Under the pieces are notes generated by a model. It worked only from the letters and a program-made list of their open reading frames with translations, was not told the DNA's origin and made no database searches. A program made the position numbers and the translations under genes. DNA of 64,000 bases, taken from Combretum micranthum. Taxonomy: Eukaryota > Streptophyta > Magnoliopsida > Myrtales > Combretaceae. The stretch is taken from positions 124,001 through 188,000 of the forward strand of contig JAMXBD010001252.1 in the NCBI GenBank assembly GCA_024138025.1. Reading direction: 5' to 3'. Shown here in pieces: positions 22,030-31,742 of the stretch (position 1 is its first letter; every line of letters begins with the position of its first letter).

Positions 22030-22897
22030 ACTTAAACTGTCACGCCCTAAAGGGTACCCAAAATGTGACAGTCCACCACACTCGATATTTAAAATTAAGT
22101 ATGATAACCTTAGTCATCCCATAAGTTTACCTACCGGATGTAAGGTGTACTTGCACAACTTTTAGGATCACACTTTGATCGAATAGTCTTGAGAAGGCAT
22201 ACATTAGCATTAAGAATATAAATCACAACAAGAAAAATAAGTTAAGTCTTTACAAAAGTCAATGGGGCATAAACCCGCCAAAATAATAATGGAAGTCCAT
22301 CCATTCTAAATCCACATTAAAAATACTAGGGTTTATATCAAGGAGATTTTCCTAGAAGTCCACGCCTCTAGTTAGGTCCGACTTCTTTAAAAGCTCCTTC
22401 ATCCGAATGATAATCCTGTGAAAAGTGTCCTCTCGAACAAAAAAAAAAAAATAGGGACACCACAACAAAACTATCAGGGTGTAAGCTACAAGCTTAGTGA
22501 GATCCATTTCCAAATATTTAATACTCAACAACAATATATAACAGACAAGTTATTAGCAACCATATGAAATGCACAAACACATGAGCATACAATACATAAG
22601 ACCGTCCGGAAATCTTATGTTGAATGGATTTACCCCATTCGGAGTTAGGTGTTTCAGGCCCATACGACCATCATTTAAATTCTTCTCACTTCTTATTATG
22701 GTTGATACAGGTGCCCAGCCACTACTTTTAAATTTTACTGTGGTTAATACAGGTACCCACCCACACATATTTTCAATTCGGCCTATATGCCATCATTCGA
22801 GTTTACAGGCCCCTCGTTGCCCAATTATTATGCCTTCTTCCCATAAAGGTATAATAACCTATACAATGTAACTCACTACGCGATATATGTACAGTTT

Positions 22898-23250
22898 ATT
22901 CATATAATGTGGCATGTTAATTAAGTAGATTAAGTGCGATCATAGAGAATTTCAGACAATCCAAGTCTATACTAGCTCATACAATGATTTTTAACAAGTC
23001 TCGTCTCGATATACTTATCATTCATTCAACCATGATTAGATCAAAAATCATCATAATTTTATCTTTTCTTAATTCATATAATCGTGCCATGTTAATTAAG
23101 TAGATTAAGTGCGATCATAGAGAATTTCAAACAATCCAAGTCTATACTAGCTCATATAATGATTTTTCAACAAGTCTCGTCTCGATATACTTATCATTCA
23201 TTCAACCAAGATTAGATCACAAATCATCATAATTTTATCTTTTCCTAATT
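22898..23250. repeat. 174-bp tandem duplication inside the LTR
   Basis: The unit starting ATTCATATAAT at 22898 repeats from 23072 with only a few differences, through TCGTCTCGATATACTTATC to ATCATCATAATTTTATC. The high identity suggests it is younger than the LTR itself. Confidence 0.85.
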
Positions 23251-24896
23251 CTAATGCCACTACGATTACAAGCACATACATGAGCACAACTATTTGAGAA
23301 ATGAACTCACTCTGCCATGGAGAGAAATCCACTAGTGTAGTAGTCATCGGGGAGTGGAAATCTGTCCTCCAAATCATCTAAGTACAAGGAATACCCGAAA
23401 TGAGTATTTCTTATAAAGTTCTAATAACTTAACAATTCTAGCTACTAAGTTCGTCAATTTTTGCATAAGTTAGAGTCCTAAATTCAAATGACTATATCTA
23501 ACTTTTTAACTTGGAATTGAGCATATAATATACCGATTTCTATCTACTTCGAAAGAGCTATCTAATTCTAACATTATTTCCAAGTTTTGAAAATAATTAT
23601 GTCACGAAATAATCCGATCAGTTCTAATCGTTCGAAAATTCCCATTTCCGAAAAAATAATTTCGTGAATGTTTGCGATGTTCCTAGCATATAGATCAACC
23701 ATACATGCAATATTGATGATTTCTTATCATGAATGGCATGTTATGAACTTGATGCATGCATGCTCTTGACTTTATTTACAAAAAGGAAATTTAAGAAACT
23801 TTTTATTTGTAAAACTCCATGACTATTCACTATCAAGAAAACTAGTTTGCCAACTTTGATCATCCCATTTGTTTTGGAGTTATTTCCTTAAGAAAATCAA
23901 ATTATCCTTGTCTAAATTGAGTCTTCATTACATCTATTACCTAAGCCTTCATTTCTACATAAAAACTTGCATTTCATACTTTGTAAATATGTTTTCAAAT
24001 AGGATTTATTCAAAAATCCGAATTTTTTTGAAATTAAATTTTTGAATGATTCTTTTGGGAAAAACATGTTTAATGCATCAAAATTTAAGACTTTAACATA
24101 CCTATTACTTAAGGACTCCATTTAATACATAAAACTTCTATTTTGAGCTTAGATGATAGGTGTTCTTATGGCCTACATACAAAATTACGAATTTCACAAG
24201 TTGACTAATAACTCAAAATTTTCTATCTTGTTTCTACTCTTCTTTTACACATTAATTTCATCAAAACTCATTTCAACTTATGAAAATCACTACTTCATGA
24301 TACCTATTACATATATCCTTCATTTTTCACATAAAACATGAGTTTTAAAGTTGATAAAAGGGTCTTTAAAATAGGGCTTTGAAATCATACGAATTTGTCT
24401 TTGAATATTTCAAACAAAAACTTTTCCTTTGTAAGTTCCTTGCTTTATTTGCCTAAGGATCTACCAACTACAACATCTACATACACAAAACAAAGCCTTT
24501 ATGAGCATTAATGTATGGAAACATAAATCATCCATAAGATCATAAATGCCAAGCCTGGTATAAGCATCTAAAAGCTAGATCTACTACTTATGATATATGA
24601 AATGAAGTTTAAAAGCATGAACATGGGTTTTTATGCTAGATCTCTATTTTACTCTACTTCTACATGCATGAACATGAAGATATTCAACAAAAACTTAATC
24701 AAACACAAGATCTACTCTTGTGATGGCTTGATATTCATGTAGTAGCATTTTCTTGTCCCTAGAAAGTGCTCATGGGGACTTAGAGTGAAAACACTCATGA
24801 ATAATCTTGCCATTACAAGATTAAATGGTAGAGAGGCTTAAGAATCATCATCTAAGGTTGGATTTAGTGAAGAAATGAAGAAGAATGAAGCTTGTT

Positions 24897-24922
24897 GTGT
24901 GTGTGTGTGTGTGTGTGTGTGT
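24897..24922. repeat. (GT)n microsatellite
   Basis: About 13 uninterrupted GT units lie within the Tekay-type LTR. The related LTR at 48352 has an AC run at the corresponding transcribed leader (about 49159-49178). Confidence 0.9.
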
Positions 24923-25740
24923 TGGGGTTGGAAGTCACGGCAATGGGGAGGAGAAAAGGGAGGATTTTGTGAAATTTGAACAAATGAAATGGAAATGGAA
25001 GAGAGAGAAAATTAAAAGACTATTGTGAATTAGGGTTTGTTTTCTTTATAAAAAGGAGATAGAATAAAACAATTGGAGGCCAAAAATAGGGGTTATGCGC
25101 TGGCCACAAAGGGGAAAGGAGAGAGAGGGATTTAAATTTGTTTTAAATTGTAATTATGTAATAAAAAGTATTAAATGTAATAATTTGTTAGGAGACAAAA
25201 ATTCTTGGAAAAGAAAATATAATTGAGTATTTGTAAGGTTGTAAGACTAGGTATGGGTGTGTGTATAGTAGGTTGTACTTGTGAATAGTAATAAATAGTA
25301 GACAAGACATTTACTTTACCGGTAGTAAAGAAAATACGAGAAAAAGGCTATAATTATAATTTTTATAACCCGAAAAATTATAAAACGTATATTTTTGAAA
25401 TCCTTATAAAATTTCGATTCTAAAGAGTATTTTGAAATATTTTTTTGAGTTTCTAGTTCCGGGGCTCGTTTTTTCGTAATGGAGCTCGAGAAAGCCTAAA
25501 ATATAAAATTTTTCGAAATCAAAACTTTTTATGATTTGAAATATACTTTAAAATAATAATCCACATTAAATTATTCTATTTAGGTTCTTTTAAATGGAAA
25601 TCGAAGAAAAGCTAGATCTAGGGTTCCTAGGTTGCTCATACTAATCCTGTTTAGGGTTTTGGTTTCTGATTTCCGAAGTTTACTCGATTACTAAGAAAAC
25701 CAGGGTTTACAACCTACCCACCTTAAACAAAGTTTTGTTC

Positions 25741-26248
25741 TCAAAACTTGAATGGCTTACCTGATTCTTTAAACAGGTTTGGATACTTTTGCCGCGTCTC
25801 ACTTTCTGCTTCCCAAGTTGCTTCCTCATGTGTAGGATTTCTCCAGAGAACCTTTACATACTTAGTTTCCTTATTCCTTAATTTTTGTGCCTTTTTATCC
25901 AAAATTTGTACCGGTTGCTCCTCATAAGTGAGGTTTTCTTTTAACAACACTGGTTCCAATTCTATGACCTGATCCGGGTTAGCTACATGCTTGCGAAGAA
26001 CCGAGACATGAAAGACATTGTGTACTCCTAAAAGATTTGGTGGCAAGGCAAGGCGGTATGCCAACTCTCCCACCCGTTCCAACACTTCAAAGGGACCAAT
26101 ATACCGAGGGCTCAACTTTCCTTGTGAGCGAACTCGGTGAATACTTTTGATAGGACTTATCTTTAAATACACATGATCTCCTAGTTGAAACTCAAGAATC
26201 CTTCTTTTTAAATCTGCCCAACTCTTTTGTCTATCTTGGGCTTCCTTC
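25741..26248 (-). pseudogene. Tekay-type Pol C-terminus: integrase end and chromodomain
   Basis: The minus-strand frame reads KEAQDRQKSWADLKRR, FQLGDHVYLKISP, KLSPRYIGPFEVLERVG and NVFHVSVLRKHV. This is the integrase GPY/F region of chromoviruses. It ends with a chromodomain (YEEQPVQILDKKAQKLRNKE, then VKVLWRN and EATWEAESE), which guides insertion by binding chromatin. About 169 residues remain and the stretch is open to its natural stop next to the polypurine tract and LTR. The open frame continues N-terminally into LTR sequence (26249-26317), so its first ~26 residues are not Pol. Catalytic integrase, RT and protease are deleted. Confidence 0.88.
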
Positions 26249-26317
26249 ATCCTGTTTAGAGTTTTGATTTCCGATTTCTGAAGTTTTGCTCGGTTACTAA
26301 GAAAACCTGGGTTTATA
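26249..26317 (-). mobile_element. 69-bp remnant of a Tekay LTR start fused to Pol
   Basis: On the minus strand this reads TATAAACCCAGG to CTAAACAGGAT. It aligns with the first 70 bases of the LTR at 22038-25711 (TGTAAACCCTGG to CTAAACAGGAT). It joins directly to the Pol C-terminal region. A deletion thus removed the rest of a 5' LTR, gag and most of pol in one step. Confidence 0.8.
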
Positions 26318-27123
26318 GACATCAATCATATTGGATTCATAACAAACAAGTGAAAGTCGAGTACCTTTCTTATCAAGCCACTGCATGAACTTGGAGCATT
26401 GTTTCTTCATGTGTCCCTTCTTTTTATAGAAGAAACACACAGCCTCCTTCTTTATGTTCTTTACAGGAGGGATTTTCCCTTTCTCTTTATCTTTATCCTG
26501 ATCCTTCTTCTTGCTCTTTCCATGGGTATTAAAGTTCACCCTTTTCTTTTCCTTTTCCTCCATAAGTAGTCTGCCTCTTCCTAAACACATGGTCAACAAC
26601 TCATTAATTGACCATTTATTCTTATGTGTATTGTAAGATATCTTAAATGGGTCATACTACTGAGATAAAGTGCAAAGAATGTAGTGAACTAGGAAGGATT
26701 CTGACAACTCAACTTCCAATGCCTTCGGTTGGGCCGAAATGTCCCTCATGTGCATGATATAATCATGCACACCCTTAATGTCGGTGAGCCTCAGAGTTGA
26801 AAGCTCTATAATTAGGGTGTTAACCATTGCTTTGTCTGAAGTGGCAAATTGCTCATCAATAGCCTTCATCAAATCTTGGACCTATTGATATTACTCGACA
26901 CAGCCCCTTATACCAGCAAAAATTTTGGTCTTTATGAACATAACTAACAAGTGATTAGATTGCTCTCATTTTTCATAAAGACTTATTACATCTGGAGTAC
27001 TAGTTTCAGTTATTGTTGGGGCTCCTCTTTCCTTATGGCATAATGAATGTCCATCCATCCCAAATGAAGGAGAGTTCTCTTCTTCAAACTTTATAGTTAT
27101 CCCCTTTAAGTTCAGGAACATCA
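26318..27123 (-). pseudogene. gag: Ty1/copia gag fragment (second copia lineage)
   Basis: The minus strand shows a copia gag in order. At 26872-26657 it reads VHDYIMHMRDISAQPKALEVELSESFLVHYI, followed by a stop. At 26640-26560 comes SYNTHKNKWSINELLTM, then a Lys-rich linker. A zinc knuckle with Cys-Phe-Phe-Tyr in place of Cys-x-x-Cys (CFFYKKKGHMKKQC) follows, and then the tail VCYESNMIDV. Stops lie near 26660, 26890 and 26965. It differs from the Sirevirus gags in the window. It is cut at 26318 by the Tekay LTR remnant, as if that element had inserted here. Confidence 0.8.
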
Positions 27124-27474
27124 CATCACATATCAGAGTAATTGATAGGTTGGATTGCTACAATAATTAAACATACATACTTATGTTATAAAATTTTGAG
27201 ACCAATTAACATAGAACATGTTTTACCAATGTAAAATCATGTTGAAATATGAATCTAGTGACATAAAACTTACTTGTGGGCTAAAGTTCTAATTCAATTA
27301 GATTCATCTTAAGTCTTATGATAAAACTATCAAATCATGTTCCTTTTCCTAATCCCTATGGGTAAATTAGAAATATAATTAGACATTTTATCCTAATTAA
27401 TCATACACAATATAATAAAAATTCCTATAGGATAAGATCTATTATATTGCATATAATTTATCACAATTAATGTT
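27124..27474. other. no gene seen (likely copia leader/LTR remnant)
   Basis: AT-rich sequence upstream of the copia gag start on the minus strand. It may be leader and LTR of that copia element, but no matching copy is in the window. It ends in the target-site copy ATGTT (27470-27474). Confidence 0.4.
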
Positions 27475-29191
27475 TGTTGGTCCCGAAAATAATCAAGAAG
27501 GGGGGTTGAATTGATTATTTTAGAAAATTAAAATTTTTTGCTTTTTTAAAAACAATTGCTTTTTAAAAACAATCCCAATTGCTTTTTAAAACAATCAGAG
27601 AACAATATGAACAATTAAACAGCAATAACATAAACTATGGAAATATAAATAGAGAAGGGATAAGAAGATCAGACAGATATTTATAGTGGTTCCGTCTAGT
27701 GCGTAGTCCACTCTTCCAGCTCCGAGCCAGGGACCCCGTTATCCTACGGGTTTTGTTCCACTATATCCAATAAAATCTATTACAAGCTTGTACAATTCTC
27801 TCTGTTCGATTCTCACAGCTATCCTCTAGCGTTAATCGATCTACAGAGTCTAAACTAGTAATTGAACTAGTTCACTTGAAGACAACAACAAGTTGCTTCA
27901 ATTATCTAAAAAGACAAATGTAAAGATTACAATAAAATTTTGCTACAATTATGCACGTGAAAAGAGAACAAGAATATTTGCTTTTTCAACTCTTAAGATT
28001 TTTTTTTCTCAGTCAACGATTGAATCAAGTTGCTCTCGGTTTTTTTTTCTTGAACTGTCTTAAGTTCTGCGTCTTGTTCTTCTTTTTAACTCTGTTCACG
28101 TATCATATCCTTCTAACGTTCTGAAATTGTTGCGCTCGAGATAAGATAAATATCCCAAAAATCTCGGATGAAAATCTGTACCTTCTTATCCTTAATTTGA
28201 TTTATCAACACTGCTGATATTCTTCGAGAGATAATCTCGTTCTTTTTGTTTTCTTCGATTCAGATTTGAATTTGAATTCTTGATATGCTGAAGTAAGAAA
28301 GATCAGCTTGAATTTCATGATTTGAGATAATCCACTTGTTTTCTGTTTGAAAGCTTCTGATAAAGTTGATCTTGAAGATAAATCTGGAGAACTGTTGCTG
28401 ATTGCTGATATCACGGTCTTCAACGTGATCTTCGTGTGTTATCTTCTTAAAGATAACATTGTTCTTATTTTGATTTTCTTCAAAATATCCAATTCGATTT
28501 TGTTTTTATCTTGAGAAAAATCAGAAAACATAACTGTTCTAACTTCAAATCGTTCCATCGTTAATCAACTGTAGCTTCTGTTCTTTATTTCCAAAACACT
28601 TCTTTGATAAAAATAATCAATCGACAATTTATTTAATCCCCTAGGATAATCCAACTTTAGTAGAACTAATAAGTATACTGTCCGAATATACTTATTATCT
28701 CGGAGTTAGGTCTTCAAAACTATTGATCTTTTTCATAAATAAACGTAGATCTTGTTTGAGAAATAAACAGTAACTATCTTTAACTCAGAATTACTGCTGA
28801 AGTTTCTTGAAAAAGTTCTGTAAAAACTTATGTGTTTCTGGAAACTAACTTCAATTCAGAATGGTTGCTTTGAGTTTCTCTTAAAGGTTCTGTGAAAGGT
28901 TTTGTGTTTTTGGGATTGTTTTATACTTTAAGTATCCTTCTGAAAAACATTCTGTGTACCTTTTTCTTTTCTAAACATCATCCGAAATCTTCATATCGTA
29001 TAACAACTCTTGTCTAACTTATCTAAAAACTTGTTTATGTCCAAGACTTAATATCATTCAACCTTATATATTTGTTCAACAACTTTACCAATATTCTGCA
29101 TAAAATTCTGAATATTTTGCACACTAATAGAGTAGTTAGTTCATTGAGTATTTTGTTATCATCAAAACTTTAGATATTTAGAGAATCAACA
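27475..29191 (-). mobile_element. 1717-bp Sirevirus-like solo LTR
   Basis: On the minus strand it starts TGTTGATTCTC, followed by TTTTGATGATAACAAAAT, and ends CGGGACCAACA. The 5-bp flanks are identical, ATGTT at 27470-27474 and at 29192-29196. The LTR at 38199-39929 has the same start block, the same C-rich terminal block and similar length. No internal domain adjoins it, so it is a solo LTR left by recombination between two LTRs. It sits right at the border of duplicated segment C. Confidence 0.9.
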
Positions 29192-29204
29192 ATGTTTATT
29201 TTTC

Positions 29205-29758
29205 ATATATACATGTTATCTATGAATTATATATCACACAGATATAGATAATATGTTTGTCGTATATTTATATATATAAGAAAGGAAAAAAAAAACCATG
29301 TAGATTTAGCAATTACTATACATGTTTGATAAAGATATATTTAGAAAAATATATATGTACACACATATATAGATAATAGATAATATAATTGTTATACTCT
29401 TAGAAGCTTCATACATTATACATATATAACAAAATATATACATATGCATATATTGATTACTTTTGTCATACTTTGTAATTAGTTAATCTATTTCATTCTT
29501 GATAAGGCAACCAAACACAATAAAGGAATAAAATCAATGGTTTTGTGATGTTTCCAAATATGAGAATTTCCCATATACCCAATGTAACAAAAGATTTTTC
29601 TATGGTCAAATATAAGCCTTAATTGCTTTCCCAAGATAAAAAAAAAAAAAAAAAAAGTTTGACTTTATTTTCGAGGATTTGTACCGAAAAATACCTCATT
29701 AATGTGTACACAAACTAGAATTCAAAATAATTATTTATACTTTCGTTTTTTTTTTTAA
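29205..29758. repeat. AT-rich repeat, copy C of three
   Basis: It matches 7705-8240 of copy B closely, from ATACATGTTATCTATGAAT through the A-run near 29640 to AATTATTTATACTTTC. The last 130 bases of copy B (CTTTACATATG to TTTGCTTTCTATA) are absent here, and the promoter region of gene copy 2 starts instead. The left end of the match meets the solo LTR. Confidence 0.8.
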
Positions 29759-29831
29759 AATACCCTTCCGTTCCCACCAAAATACTTCCTCTCGTTAAAC
29801 CCTTTTAATCACACATTAAACCCCACTCTCC

Positions 29832-29864
<33 letters not shown>

Positions 29865-29974
29865 CTCTAAAAAGTAACGGACGATTTCTTAAATTTGTTT
29901 CCTTTTTTTTTTTCCTTCCTTTTTAAAATTTTGAAAATCCAATCCTTTCTTCGATATATTTTTCCCTTTTTTTG
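29759..29974 (+). promoter_or_regulatory. CT-rich promoter/5' untranslated exon of gene copy 2
   Basis: A pyrimidine tract of CT units (29826-29868) is followed by about 100 bases and the consensus donor G|GTAAGTGA at 29974/29975. CT-rich leaders with a first intron before the ATG are common in plant genes. The matching acceptor is TTTGCAG at 31736-31742. No clear TATA box was found. This exon has no counterpart in gene copy 1. The transcription start is inferred, not shown. Confidence 0.55.
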
Positions 29975-31742
29975 GTAAGTGAATCAAATCTTTGAAAAAT
30001 AAACAAGGGTAGAAAAATTTATTTCTTGTTTCTTAATTAAATATCCACTCTTGACTCCTTTTTTGTATTTGTCTATATATTTTCCCATTTTCTCATACAT
30101 ATTTATTAGGTTTTCAACTTTCTTCTTCTTCGTTGTTTGATTTCAGTTTCAGAATATGACGTTTCAATTTTTTTCGACTGTTGGATTAGAAAAAGACTAA
30201 AGTGTAAGCCTTTTCTCTCTGTCTCTTGCACAGGATTTTCTTTCGTTTTCTTGGGAAAATTGTGGTGCTGTGATTGGAACTTTCTTGCCTCGGTGGTGGT
30301 AATGATTGTTTTTTCTTTTTACTAGTTTTCGAACCATTGATTTTCGTGCAATTGGCGGGGGGTTGGGGTTTGGTTAGGGTTTTAAGCAAGAGTTAGATTG
30401 CTGATGACATTTTGGTCATCTGGGCATCATGTTCCGATTGCGATTGCTTCTCTCTGGCTCTGACACTTTTTCAGTTCTGCTGTTAAATGGTTCAATTTGA
30501 TTTGTACTTGGTTTTCAATACTTTATACGATTTTAATAATTTAATTGTTGAATTTTTCATCAGCATCAATTTTTTCGGTAAATAAAAGAGCTTTTTTGCA
30601 TATTGAATTTGTAATATTTGGTTGATTTTGTATCGGAAGTGACTTTTGGGACTGAAGTCATAAGTAATAAAATTGAAAAACAAAAAAAGAAAAGGTTTTT
30701 AGATTTCATTTAAGGTGTTCAGGTTGAGGAGGAGGTAATAGCATAATTTTGAAAAAAGATTCATGCCTACAACATAATTATATGGTGTGTGTGGCCTTTT
30801 TGCCTTTTTGCATGGACTTTGGCGCTTCCACTAAGCTGTCGTGATCCTCATACCATTTTAACAATAGCAGCAAAATGTCATAATGCCAAAGAAGTTTCCC
30901 TACTGCTCTAAGTGATTTATAAGTTCCAGGATTTGACACATCAACTTGAACAAATACTCGACAAAGAATCATACTGCATCATAAGTCAAAGAATCTATGG
31001 GCTGAATTTATCTGACAGGCAGCGGGAAACTTACCTTTTGCTTTTCTTCCAATATCTGCAAGGGTTGCTGGACCATTACCCATCTTCTCTCAGGGAATTA
31101 AAGACAAGCTCCTGCTTATATTTGTATAACAGGAAACAGTCATATGACTAAACCAAAAAGAGTCATTGATATAAAAAATAAAAAAACTTTTTCTAGTTAA
31201 ATATCCAAAGTACAAGGAAGGGGCAGACCATGGCAATATTATGTTTACAAGCATAAACAAAGCTGAAAATAAAAACTACACAGAAACTTCCACCAACTCC
31301 ACCAACCACATTCTGCCATACTAGTTTAGCCATTATTTTTTCATGGTATAATTGAAGATATGGTTCATGCTAGAGCATAATGGCATATAGCTGACCTCCC
31401 ATGTAATGGTTGTAAGGCTTAAAATATCCATAGTTGGAAATAAAAATTAAAATTTCCTGATACTGGCTAAATCCCATGTTACCTAGCTATCCATTTTGCC
31501 TTTTTTCTCATGGGCTTTATGGTTTTTCTATGTGTGATATCATGATTATTCCTGTTCCTTATTTTTTGCACGTTATACCTGAAAATGTGGTTCATGATTG
31601 AGTGCATTGATGGAAAATGATCTATATAGCCGACCCCATGTAAGGCTTGAGTATTTTAGGTATTTTTTAGTTCGTGTTCCTGTCTTTATACTGTTTATGT
31701 TTTAATGTTGTTCCTTGTTCCCTTTTGTGCACATCTTTGCAG
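29975..31742 (+). other. 5'UTR intron of gene copy 2
   Basis: About 1.77 kb between donor GTAAGTGA and acceptor TTTGCAG. From about 30856 on it matches 8404-9247 upstream of gene copy 1 almost base for base, apart from one 38-base stretch missing there. It contains the antisense VDAC-like exon (31035-31083) and, next to it, a 64-residue minus-strand open frame (30778-30972) whose product I do not recognise. Confidence 0.55.
31035..31083 (-). pseudogene. orphan VDAC/porin exon 1 (copy in segment C)
   Basis: On the minus strand ATG at 31083 opens 16 codons (MGNGPATLADIGRKAK) plus one G before the donor GTAAGT. Length, pattern and intron phase fit exon 1 of plant VDAC, the mitochondrial outer-membrane channel. 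About 35 bases of plausible leader precede it. Further VDAC exons would lie at lower coordinates, but 29759-31030 shows none. It is antisense to gene copy 2 and lies within that gene's first intron. Likely a captured or left-over exon; function doubtful. Confidence 0.6.

Larger units (their letters stand above)
22038..25711 (-). mobile_element. 3.67-kb Tekay/Del-type LTR
   Basis: On the minus strand it starts TGTAAACCCTGG at 25711 and ends AGGGCGTGACA at 22038. Related LTRs with the same ends lie at 48352-56119 and 49374-53254. A TATAAAG box is at 25044-25050 (minus strand). It contains degenerate tandem repeats around 23880-24360, a 174-bp near-exact tandem duplication at 22898-23250 and a GT microsatellite near 24897-24922. 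One side has the chromodomain end of Pol (with an AAGGTGGGTAGGT polypurine-like tract), the other a primer-binding site and gag. It is therefore shared by two element bodies in tandem. Confidence 0.85.
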
